Origin: Conidiobolus incongruus B7586
Taxonomy: Eukaryota; Entomophthoromycota; Entomophthoromycetes; Entomophthorales; Conidiobolaceae
Assembly: GCA_000697335.1 (NCBI GenBank)
Contig: JNEM01016379.1
Coordinates: forward strand, 1 to 25,593
Direction of reading: 5' to 3'
Length of the DNA stretch: 25,593 nucleotides
The notes under the pieces are model-generated. The model was not told the origin of the DNA and did not search any database. It saw only the letters and a program-made list of their open reading frames with translations. Position numbers and translations under genes: made by a program. Positions within the stretch are counted from its first letter, which is position 1; each line of letters starts with the position of its first letter. Below are positions 9,412-19,336 of the stretch, piece after piece.

Positions 9412-9602
9412 TATAAATAGTTAAGCAATATTACCTCCTACGGGGGATCTGGACCTTGGTTTAGTCAGTCTGATATTACTCTCTTTCAGATTAGCTTCCT
9501 TTGCGCCCTAACCTTGCTTAGTTATTCCAATAAAGTGTTAGTGTGTTCTCAACCTTGACCTTTTCCTCGGTACTTTGTCCATCCTAGTCTCCATCCAGTA
9601 CT
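9412..9602. other. Isolated GC-rich island, possibly a fragment of an LTR
   Basis: About 170 bp (from 9433) of near-balanced base composition sit in DNA that is otherwise mostly AT. On the plus strand the order is a TATA-like word (ATATAAATAG), then TACGGGGGATCTGGACC, then CCAATAAAGTGTTAG, then a CT-rich tail. A TATA box followed by a polyadenylation-like AATAAAG is the order found in the promoter and R parts of LTRs, so a fragment of a solo LTR is my best guess. There is no TG...CA boundary or partner copy that I can find. Both strands have only short open frames. An unknown ncRNA or an exon are alternatives. If it is an LTR, its composition suggests it is younger than the neighbouring AT-saturated repeats. 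Confidence 0.3.
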
Positions 9603-11290
9603 TTTTATTTCCTAAAAATATTTTTTATACTAAAAATTAATCATAAATAATATATTCGATAGTTAAGTCAAATTATGAAAATTATAATTAATTTATAACA
9701 ATTATTCTAACATTATATTGTTAAAAAAGAACAAATAAAAATGAATATATATTAACTTAATATAATTTCAATAAAATTATAATTTTCTTTATAAAAAATT
9801 TGAATAAGTATTATTATTAATTTCAAATGAAAAAAATAGTACCCTATTAATTATCTGATTTTTTAAATATTTTATTAATTTTAAAATATGAATTATAAAT
9901 AAAATAAATTAAAAAATTAATATTTTGAAAATATATATATTCATTTTTAACGATTTCTAATTAAAGAGTTCTTTTTCTAAATTTTATAGCTGAATTTTAT
10001 TAAATTTGAATTATATAGTGACTATCAAAAGTATTTATCTTAATATTATTAAAACTCAATCATATATCTTTTAACATCATATTTAGTTTATAAGTAGGCT
10101 ATAAAAATAACAATTTATTTAAAATTATAATTTATTGCTAAATTAATCATTATTTAAATAAAATGAATGATATTCAATATTTATCAAAATTTAATAAATC
10201 TATTTTTTTTATAAAAATCAAAAATATAGTAAAAAGTACCTTTTTATATTAGATAAAAATTATTAAAGCAATTGAATATTAACTATAAAATTATAATATA
10301 TACAATATCATTTAAATTCAATATTAATAATAATATAAAATATATATTTTATATATTAAAAAATAACTAAGTAAAAAGCTATATATATAATATTTAAATT
10401 ATAAAAATTAAGATATAACTAAAAACAAATGTTTTTACAATTAATTATTATATTTAATAGCTTTTATGGTTCTTTTAAATCATTTGTTAATTAAATATAA
10501 TAAAATATTTGGTTATATTAAAGAGATTAATCATTTAATATCTTATATACCAATTATATATTTTTTATTTACTTTTAATTAATAAAAATAAATTAACTTT
10601 TAAAAGATAGTTTATTTATATAAATGTTATTAATTTAACTAATAAGAGTGGTGCTTTATTCCTTTATATCTTGGTTTTTTATTATTAATAATCATTATTA
10701 TTTTTTAAAATAAAAGCAATTATTATGAATAATATATTAAATATCAATATATTTATATATTTGAATCTTAAATAAACTGATTATAATATTATATTAATTA
10801 TATTACTTTTAATTTAAGTCTCTTTTAATAAAAAACTGAATTTAACCACCAAAAGTTATAATAATTTAAAGCACTCTAATTTATAAATTTTAACAAACTA
10901 ATATTAAATATAAAAATGGACTTTAAATAATATAATAAAATTTAATAAAAAATAATTTTTTATCAAGTTATTAAAGGTATACTTATTATTAGTCAGTATT
11001 ATTTTATTAATATAATAATTTTGAATTATTATTTTTAATTTATATTGATGATAGCTATTATTTAACATAATAACTACATAATATATAAAGTCTAAATAAT
11101 AATAAATGTTTTTTATAACCAAAATTGGTAAAAATACCAAAGATAGTTTATTGACTATATTATAACTATTTAAATTATAATTATTTTAGTTAAAAGAAAA
11201 ATATAAATAATAGAAAAAATATTTGTAAATAAATTTAATTCATTTATCAATTATCAAATTTTGATTTTTAATAAAAAAAATTTTTACGAG
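9603..11290. other. AT-saturated tract, probable decayed repeat
   Basis: 1.7 kb of nearly pure A and T, comparable in composition to the hypermutated transposon blocks. No family could be identified. The longest minus-strand frame (10904-11140) is made of Ile, Asn, Tyr, Leu and Lys and may be chance. The two edges show a loose inverted similarity (CCTAAAAATATTTTTTAT and its partner), too AT-rich to trust. Confidence 0.4.
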
Positions 11291-12104
11291 CTAAATATTC
11301 GCCAAATATATTGCAAAGATATATTAATAATAAAAGAGAGTATTAATTTCGTATTGTTTATCTATTTATATAAACTATATATTAAAAATTATATTGAATT
11401 GTTATTTTAAAATAGTTCTGTTTTTGTATTTATATAATAATATTATCAATATTATATTCTTTCTATTGATTAAATTGGAATAAATCTGAAGCTAATATAT
11501 TTTCTAAAATAGCATATAAACTATAATACATAATATAATTCCCAAATAATATATATTTATGATTAATTTCATTGTTGATTTTTAGACTATTTTAAATAAA
11601 TTTTAATGATATAGAAATTGCTATAAGATTTATTAAAAATTATTTTAATAATATTGTATTGCAACATATCATTTATCATAATAGATATCTTAATGGATTA
11701 TTTCATAATTATGGAATTGTTCAATAGATTCATTTATGTAGTGTATTTTATTCAATATCCCTGTAAAATTTTTCTTGCATTAATGTTCTTATCATTTTGT
11801 GTATTACTTGATATGATTTGGTTGAGAAATATAATAGTTCATTTCATTATAATTACAATTTATACAATTTTTAGGAGAAATCCGTAATTAGAATAATCAC
11901 TATTATTTAATTCTTTATATTTTCTGTAATAAAATGATTTAAGTATTAACGTAAAATTATTAAATTTAGTAATTGTTTGATAGATAAATTATAAAATGAA
12001 ACGAATAAGAATATCATCATTAACCTTCATTGTAAATTTGTTTAATAATGGATCATTAGATTTTGGATTATGGTATAAGTTGATTGATATATTCATTAAA
12101 TGTA

Positions 12105-12108
<4 letters not shown>
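11291..12108. other. Intergenic, no supported gene
   Basis: AT-rich DNA. A 77-codon plus-strand frame from 11654 encodes a very hydrophobic Ile/Phe/Leu/Tyr peptide with no charged face, signal peptide or conserved motif. T-rich DNA produces such frames by chance, so I do not call it. Confidence 0.4.

Positions 12109-12144
<36 letters not shown>
12109..12144. repeat. (TA)18 microsatellite
   Basis: Perfect TA dinucleotide run of 18 units. It probably varies in length between strains and is prone to assembly error. Confidence 0.9.
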
Positions 12145-12149
<5 letters not shown>

Positions 12150-12431
12150 TATAGTAGATAAAATCTGATTATCAGATATTGAAACAATTAGCAATTTTTG
12201 TAATTTTAAAAAAAAATTAATATAAGCTTCAAAATGACTATAATGTACCAAAATAACTTTCAATAAATATCAATCAATTTTCTATATTTAAATATCAACT
12301 TGAATTTTACTTGGAAATTGTATTTTCAACTATTAGTTTAACTGTGATATTTGAATGAGATAAATTATATCCCTAAGAATTTGTAATATAATATTATAAA
12401 TATTTTAAAGTTATATATACCATTTGACGTA

Positions 12432-12807
12432 TTACTGAATCCAGTAATATGTGTTTAATGCTCCTCTTGTATTTTCTCTCATATTAAAGTGTATTTCACT
12501 CAGCATTGATAGTTTATATTTGATTACATAAGGTTTCAATCTCTGGAACATTTCAGTTCTAGATAATTTTTTATCATATCTTCATCTTAATAGGCTATTC
12601 ACCTATAATATTTTACATAAACATCAAGCAAATCTATACAAATGGCAATCCAGTCTATTATTACAGTATTCTGATCGTATATAAATTAATTATCAATAAC
12701 CTTGATATACCATATCGATTTTTCGCATCAGCAATCCAACCTATTTGTATACTAATCAGATATCTTACAGAATTTCTATTTAATATATCATTTATATCAA
12801 ATAGAGA
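12432..12807 (-). pseudogene. Unrecognised coding relic
   Basis: Two separate minus-strand stretches (12664-12807 and 12435-12581) stay open for close to 50 codons each and read like protein, not AT noise. They contain GWIADAKNRYGISRL and LSRTEMFQRLKPYVIKY respectively, with balanced use of Arg, Glu, Asp, Trp and Met. The region is GC-richer than its flanks. The stretches are interrupted and in different frames, so this is either a broken gene or exons of an unrecognised spliced gene. I cannot assign a family. Origin from a host gene or from a mobile element is equally open. Confidence 0.35.
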
Positions 12808-13273
12808 TTAAATTAATTAATTTTCAAAATTAAAGGGTTTAGACTCACTAGCATTTTTATGTGATCAACATTTCTATTTAATATATTTTAAAATTCACGT
12901 GAATCTTCTTAGTAAAATTGAAAAATTTTAATAATATAAATTTTGATCAAGTTATAAATATGCTTAGATGGTAAGATATATTAATTGTTTTTAATATTTT
13001 TGAATATAATAATATATTACAAGATTAAATAAAACAATATATACTTGTTAATTCCAAATTTATTTTCAAAAATAGGGATTCATTCAAATTATCAATTTTA
13101 CAAATTATTAATTAGTGATAAATTTCGGTAAATTGATCTGAATGAACAAATATGATTACATTAACAATTATAAAACTCTTAAAATTGCTTTTTATTAGAA
13201 ATAATATAAAATTATTCAATATTTAATCAAGCTTGAAAAGATAAGGAATTCAGAATTTATGTAAGTACTGAAG

Positions 13274-13341
13274 GTTATCATATATCTTTACATGATAAGA
13301 TAATATCGGAACGATTAGGAAATATGAAGATATCTTATCAC
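13274..13341 (+). promoter_or_regulatory. Cluster of GATA motifs upstream of the 13443 gene
   Basis: At least four GATA-type words fall within 70 bp: TTATCA, TATCTT, TGATAAGATAA (two overlapping sites at 13293-13303) and AAGATATCTTATC (13327-13339). Fungal GATA factors bind HGATAR sites, often in close pairs, in nitrogen, iron or light control. The cluster lies 100-170 bp upstream of a start codon. AT-rich DNA makes single GATA words common; the density and pairing are what count here. Confidence 0.35.
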
Positions 13342-13363
13342 ATTAGCATGGTTAAATTTTCGG

Positions 13364-13372
13364 TATATATAT
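13364..13372 (+). promoter_or_regulatory. TATA box of the 13443 gene
   Basis: TATATATAT followed by TTCCCCAC, 71-79 bp upstream of the ATG. This is similar to the distance of the TATA words from the two intact minus-strand secreted-protein genes. Confidence 0.45.
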
Positions 13373-13442
13373 TTCCCCACTAAAGCTGTATTAGAATATC
13401 AACACATTTTGAAGTTTTTAATCTATTCTAACAATTGCTATT

Positions 13443-13607
13443 ATGAAAATTTACAGCTTGATCGCTCTTACTGGTATGGTTCTTGCTTCTCCCAATTTGG
13501 ACCGTCGTGGAGGTGCAGATATTCAACTCCACACTGGAGGTGTTCTCTCAGGCGTCATCAAACTCAATATTGGACAACTTGCTGGAGTATCTGTGATTAT
13601 CGACTAA
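13443..13607 (+). CDS. Small secreted peptide precursor (54 aa) with dibasic site
   Basis: The frame encodes MKIYSLIALTGMVLASPNLD at its start: a signal peptide with likely cleavage after VLA. It is followed by an Arg-Arg pair at residues 21-22 and a 32-residue tail that begins GGADIQLHTGGVL and ends GVSVIID. The dibasic pair is a typical site for the Kex2 protease in the fungal Golgi, so a short mature peptide starting Gly-Gly is plausible. There is no Cys. GC content is about 44% (72 of 165 bases), against roughly 20% around it. The tail VIKLNIGQLAGV resembles VQLNIPGLGL of the 5038 gene product. A longer frame overlaps this gene in another register (13409-13624) but lacks a signal peptide and looks like a shadow. 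The function is unknown. Confidence 0.8.
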   Translation: MKIYSLIALTGMVLASPNLDRRGGADIQLHTGGVLSGVIKLNIGQLAGVSVIID

Positions 13608-13884
13608 ATGATTTGTTTATTTAATTCAAAGAACCATTATGAATTCTATAAATTGAATTTAATAGATACATCATTATTAATATAGTGATTAATATAAATT
13701 ATGAATTTTTTCAAATTTGTTGAAATTATAAATTTTTGATCTAATATTAATGAATGATTAATCATTTTATGAGTTTAGATATAAATAAATAACAAATCCT
13801 TTAATTTCTGCTGTTTTAAACATATTGTTAGTTTTAATAGTTGATTTTATAAAATATATAAGAATATTACCATTTTCAAACAAT

Positions 13885-14955
13885 GTATATATTCATTCAT
13901 AATTATTTTTTTATTTGATATATTATTTATTCAAATAAGATAAATATTATCAAATGTGTTTTATTTTGATATCATTAAACCCTAACTATAAACCCTATAT
14001 AGTCATATAAGATTTATAAATAATATAGAAAAAATATTATTTTTTCTAAAACTAACTTTTATTTTTAAATTTGGAACTTTAAAGAGGGTATTATTTAAAA
14101 TATATTTAAATTTAATTAAATTCTATTATCATTATTTTATTTACTAATAAGTTAAAAAATATATTAAAAGATACCTCTTTATTTTAGTAAAAGGTTTACC
14201 TAAATAAATTAATATTAATTATTTAAGTATTTTATATATATTAAAGTTTAAAATAATTAAAAAAATATTAAATAAATATCTTATAATCTAATAAAATTTT
14301 AAAAAAACTAAAATAATTATATTTGAATAAATCTTATTAAGATATAATCAAAAGCAAAGGCTTTTATAATAAATTATTATAATTGGTAAATAAAATATTC
14401 CTTTATATAATTTTTTATTTCAAAGCAAAATAATATATTATTTTAAATTAAAATAATTCCTGTTATAAAATTTAATCAAAAAATTTGTTTATGTATAAAT
14501 ATTAATAATAAAAGATTATAATAAAATATAGCTTTTTAATTTCAATTTTAAAGATAAGTTAATTCATAATATATATTATATTATTTTTAAAAAAATTTTA
14601 ATTGATAACTTTATTATAAAATATAATACCTATAATTTTAAATATTAATTTTGAAACATATAAGAATATAAAAGATTTTTTATATAAAAAATTAAAAAAG
14701 TTAACATAGCTAATATATTCACTAAATTATAACCTATATAAGGATAATTATTTTAAGTAACCAAAAAATATCCTTATAAAAAATCTTTATAAGCAAATTA
14801 AATTGGTTTGTAAAGTACTAAAATTCAGTTTGCAATAAAAAAAAATTATTTTTGATATATTAAAAGCTTGGTAAAAGTATGGTAAAGAGTTATCAATAAT
14901 AATAAAGGTATTAATCTTATAATGTATATTAATTTTATAAATTATATATTAATAA
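13885..14955 (+). mobile_element. Decayed mariner-like element, left copy of inverted pair
   Basis: Reads on the plus strand and aligns along most of its length with the reverse complement of 15062-15826. The frame starts near 13925; 13979-14000 corresponds to the NHKPS segment of the right copy. The region near 14395-14740, probably the start of the catalytic domain, is present here and missing from the right copy. The sequence is more AT-saturated than the right copy and has many stops. The left end is only approximate, because no clear terminal repeat can be read through the AT bias. Confidence 0.65.
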
Positions 14956-15061
14956 CTTTATTTAATTTTGATTATAAAAGTTCAACATTATTTAATTTCT
15001 ATACTAATATTACTCTGCATTTTTAATAATGGGAATTTTTTGCAATTAAAAATAAATAAAC
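14956..15061. other. Spacer between the inverted mariner-like copies
   Basis: About 105 bp of AT-rich DNA at the centre of the long inverted repeat, where the 3' ends of the two copies face each other. No coding content. It would form the loop if the repeat folded. Confidence 0.5.
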
Positions 15062-15826
15062 ATTTGAATATATGATATATAAAAATAAATATATAATATA
15101 AATTTAATAGTTTTTTTTATTATTAATAACTTTTTGCTATACTTTTAGCAAACTTCTAACACCTAAAAAACAATTCTTTTTATTAAAGATTGAAATTTGA
15201 TGTTTCACAAACCAATTAAATTTTCCTGTAGAAATTTTCTTTCCTACAAGCTGGTTTTTTAATTGCCTAAAGCAATTATAATTATTTGCTGTAAAAGTCT
15301 AGGCTTCTAGTAATATTTTAATAGGTTTTGTTTAACAATAGCTACTCTAGCTTTTTTTTAAGCTTTAGTTAAATTATAAGGTACCTATTTTACATTTTTA
15401 TTTATTAATTTTAGTTTAAACTTTAAAATATATAAAATACTTGTAAAACTAATATTAAAGTACTTAGATAATTCTCTAGCTGAAATAAAAAGGTGCTTTT
15501 TAATATATTTTTTCACTCTATTTACAATTGAAAGAGTAATAGTTGAAGTTGGTCTTTTAGATTTTAGCAGGTTTTAAATAGTTTCTCTCTTAGCCTTAAA
15601 GTAATTTACCCAGCAATAAATTGTTGATTTAGATAATGCTTTATTACCAAAAGTTACTTATAAATTTTAAATAATTTTAGAGGGTTTATGGTTAAGTTTT
15701 ACTGATACCAAAATAAAAAACTTTTGATGATCACTATTTGGTTTAAGCATAATTAAATTAAACAACCAATTTTAAAAAGTTAATTTTTTAATCAAAAAAA
15801 CTAATATATATATATATATATATATT
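15062..15826 (-). mobile_element. Decayed mariner-like element, right copy, internally deleted
   Basis: The minus-strand frame starts at an ATG at 15750. It reads through a helix-turn-helix region (KALSKSTIYCWVNYF), then KSKRPTSTITLSIVN, ISARELSKYFNIS and VPYNLTKAQKKARVAIVKQN. This order matches the N-terminal half of mariner transposases: GRPS, a second helix-turn-helix, then WVPHxLTxxQKxxRV. Stops fall where Gln is expected, and the Trp of WVPH is TAG. After about 150 codons some 350 bp of catalytic domain found in the left copy are missing. The junction shows a short ATAATT microhomology. The element is inactive. Confidence 0.75.
15805..15824. repeat. (TA)10 run at the end of the mariner-like copy
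   Basis: Perfect TA run next to the 5' end of the right mariner-like copy. TA is the target site of this superfamily, so the run may have been the insertion site or have grown after insertion. Confidence 0.8.
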
Positions 15827-15921
15827 AAAAATATATAATTTCCTATTAACTTTGTATATATTTATTCATTTCAAACTAATAATATGTTTGAAAAATCAGA
15901 AATTAAAAAATTTCCCATTAT
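15811..15921. repeat. Dispersed repeat copy 2
   Basis: Resembles 2254-2363 in the same orientation. The strongest block begins at 15888 with the same 26 bases as at 2331. It abuts the TA run and the end of the mariner-like pair. No coding content. Confidence 0.55.
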
Positions 15922-15926
15922 TTCAA

Positions 15927-18900
15927 ATTCAAGGTAATATTATATAAATTTGATTCAATTTCAATTTGATCATATATTTTGAATATTATTTTTGTAAATC
16001 AATTTGAGTTTTTGTATAGTTATATTTGGATATTTCAAATATACCTTTTCATTAAGTAGAATGAAAAGTGATATGCTGAAAGTTAGCAGGCATTAATATT
16101 TTGCTCAATAAGTATTAATAGTCAATATTTTTTTTTCTTCAACTTAATATTCACTTTAATCAAAATATGCTGAATTTATTTTCAATTTCGAATTCGTGGA
16201 AAAATTTTAAAGATTTTAAAATATAATAAATAAGACTTCAAAATAAATATACATTAATGTAGAAATATTTTAAGAACAATTCCTTGTCACATAGATAACT
16301 ACAATCCGACTTCATTTGATAACAACTAATTCAACATTTTTACAATTTTGAATATCAATATTATATACTATAAATAAACTAATAAGAAAACAATTTTCAA
16401 CAAGTATTTATATATAAAATACAAATGTTGAAAGTACTAATATTGTATTTATCTGATACTAATGAGAGTATCTACAATAGATTCAAAAGTTACTAATATA
16501 CTTTTGGTTTAGTATTGTTTTTCGTGCGCTCTTTGAACACTTGATGGTTATTAGATTTTATTACAATACATTGAAAATTAATTGTATCTTTGCTATTACT
16601 TTAACAAATATTCAGAATTCTATTCACAATTTTAAAATAATCCGAAGAATTATCATTAAATGAAGACTATATTTTTCAATATAAGATCAACCGTAATATA
16701 TCTTTTGACACATAAAATTTAGTTATTCAGATCCAACGTAAATAAACTGAATTATATATATTATTCTGGTTTCTTCTTTGTTTGTTTTTAGGTTATAAAC
16801 AAAGCCTAGTATATATCACATTATATTTAAAAATTATTATTATTCAATAGTACTATCAATATATTATTCCAAATAATCTCATAAACATTGATATAATTAG
16901 CCATTTTTAACCACCAATACATTGTCAAATCAAGAACTTTTAATTTCAGTTTGATTGAGCTATTGTTCCTTAGAACTACTATACTCATATATGTTACATT
17001 ATATAGTGCTATTAAAATGTTTAAAATTATATTTTTAAATATTTTAATAATTTGATATTAATTTTCAATCTATTTTAAGATGAATTAAATTAAAATTTTC
17101 ATTTTGGAATAAAGTATTATTTATTTTGGATTGTATGAATGAATAATATTTTAATTTGTATATTTAATATCAATTATATTTATCAAAATAGAACCAGTTA
17201 TATATAATATATATATTTTGAGAAAGATTTAATTGAGTTAAAATTATTAAATATGGAAGGCTTAAAGTAGCAAAAATTTCAACAAAAATTATAACAATTT
17301 TCTGTTACATATTTTGATTATAACTCTTGTGACTTATATTAATATGCTCTATTTATTGAATAATTTAATTTATACTAGTAAATATATTTGTTACTTCATT
17401 ATTGATATTTGGAAAAAAGTTTTTTTAATTTTTGATTTTATTAGTGTTTATGATTTATAAAATAATAATTTATAATTATATCTATTTATATTTTACCTTG
17501 GAATAAGTTCAAATATATATGAAATCATTTATTGAATATTGAAAACAATTTCATTAAATCATATTCTATTGAAAACAAGATCTATTAATTTTCCCATTTT
17601 GAATTTTCTATTATATGTGTATAAATCTAAAATTAAATTTTAATGTTAAATTAATTATTCGATATCTAAAAATTTTAAAAGTCATATATATTGAGTTATA
17701 TAATACAAGAAAATATATATTTCAAAATTTTCAAATCTACTTTTAAATGTTTTTAAATTTGACAATATTAACCACCAATATTGATCATTTATATCAACTT
17801 TGAAATCGTTGATTTTTTGTAATTACTAAGAAATTTTTAAGCAACAATAATTATATTATACTAATAATTTAAATACATGACACACACCGATTATATTATA
17901 ATTGACAAAATATTTGAGGAGCGTATAAATATTCTATTACCATTGTATCTTCATTTTCTCAAAATTATTTAAATAGAATTTAAAAAAATGAAAAAGAATT
18001 AAATTAATAGGTAATATATTTAAAATCTATTAAAATAAAATGATAAAATATGTGATGAACATTAGCACTAAAAACCAAAAACTTTTTAATAATAACCATA
18101 CCAGTAAAATTTTATGTGTTCAATTTGATTATATCAATATACTTTTATAATCTCATGTTAATTATTATTTGTATAATATTTAAAATATCAGCGGTAGCAA
18201 TATATAAAAGTGTTGATATTATTTATAAAGATTTTGATATATCTTGAAAATATAAAATATTAATTAAAAATATATAATCATGTATTATACTATTATTACT
18301 ATCAATTTGATTTATATAGATGTCTATTCACAATTACTGACAATAATGATGTTAGAAAATTAAAAATAGTAAATCAAACCAATGTACTAAAATCATTAAA
18401 TAATGAAATTCGTATTTAATAGATATTGATAAAAGAAATACAATAGTATGCGATATATAATATTGACAAGATATTTTAATTAACACAATAAAATAAGGGT
18501 TAGAAACAGTTAATTTAATTGTATTAATACAAAAGTGATTTGATTGGATAAATTAAATGATGATCAATTGAATTGATATAGTTGATTACTCTGATCTAAT
18601 CTGATCATATCTAACAATTAATAAACTGTTAAAAAATATCATTAAATGATATTATACAAATTTAAAAATAAAAAAGTATATTCCAAAAGTGCATTGTATT
18701 TGTAAGTTGAAAATAATTATTTGGTAAAAAATATAGGTTATTGATTTCGATTGAATTATTTTCAGAAATATAATTCAAATTGATAATATACTCTTGATTG
18801 ATATTAACTCAAAGTACTATAAGGTTGTAATAAAATAGTTAACAAGGATCTAGAAATTAGTATTAAAATTCGCTAAATTAATTCAATAAAAAATCTAGAA

Positions 18901-19090
18901 CAATGAGAAGTATTTTAACCATTAGATGACGAAATTTGAATAAATTGTCATTAAAGCAATTTAGCTAAAAACAAATTATTATATTTGTAATCTATAAATA
19001 AAAATGATTAATAAATTCAAATCAACCAATTAATTAAATAAAATTTTAACATTTTAATCAATTTGTAAAGGTAAAATTTGTAAAATTATT
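15927..19090. other. Long intergenic region, no gene seen
   Basis: 3.2 kb of AT-rich DNA with ordinary, not saturated, composition. I checked both strands for signal-peptide starts, GC-richer coding patches, tRNA box B words and transposase motifs and found nothing I can support. Slightly GC-richer words near 16500-16540 and 16780-16810 do not form an open frame. Confidence 0.4.
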
Positions 19091-19336
19091 TTAGGCGGAT
19101 AATCTCGCTTCACGTTCAGCTTTACGTTGTAATAAACGTTCCCTCCTTTCTTCAATTAATTTAGCATTGTTTTGCTTTAAATTGTACATAAAATAACCGA
19201 CGCCACCACCCAAACCAGATAATAAGATGTGCATGGAGGGACCGTGGAACATAGAGCGGATCATTAAGGCATTTTGGTAACATCTGATACCGAAACCTAA
19301 AGCGGCGTAAGAAGCAACATAACCAGCTAAACCCAT
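19091..19336 (-). CDS. Small membrane protein, probable complex I accessory subunit (81 aa)
   Basis: The frame runs from MGLAGYVASYAALGFGIRCY to a strongly charged tail (EERRERLLQRKAEREARLSA). Two hydrophobic segments, about residues 3-18 and 36-52 (the second Gly-rich, with GLGGGVGYF), are followed by a predicted amphipathic helix rich in Arg and Glu. This order resembles short fungal mitochondrial inner-membrane proteins of the NADH:ubiquinone oxidoreductase accessory type (NUXM-like), where such a subunit supports complex I assembly. The resemblance is from memory of the family and not tested. The codons are GC-richer than the flanks and no intron is needed. It is divergent from the NOT4 gene 1.1 kb away. 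A small ER or other mitochondrial membrane protein is the alternative. Confidence 0.7.
   Translation of the reverse strand: MGLAGYVASYAALGFGIRCYQNALMIRSMFHGPSMHILLSGLGGGVGYFMYNLKQNNAKLIEERRERLLQRKAEREARLSA

Noticed and set aside
9505-9520. CCCTAACC as a telomerase RNA template
   Set aside because: The word would fit a TTAGGG-type template, but I see no further feature of a telomerase RNA and the telomere repeat of this organism is unknown. One 8-base match is not enough.
10904-11140. 78-codon minus-strand frame, faintly like a retroelement reverse transcriptase
   Set aside because: The similarity rests on a few hydrophobic residues in an AT-driven peptide with no active-site motif. I would not call an element on this.
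11654-11887. 77-codon hydrophobic plus-strand frame
   Set aside because: Ile, Phe, Leu and Tyr dominate, as T-rich DNA produces by chance; there is no signal peptide pattern, GC rise or motif.
13409-13624. 71-codon frame overlapping the 13443 peptide gene
   Set aside because: It is a different register of the same DNA. The 13443 frame has the signal peptide, dibasic site and better codons.
13977-14000. Telomere-like CCCTAA words
   Set aside because: They line up with the transposase codons for the NHKPS region of the right-hand mariner-like copy, so they are decayed coding sequence.
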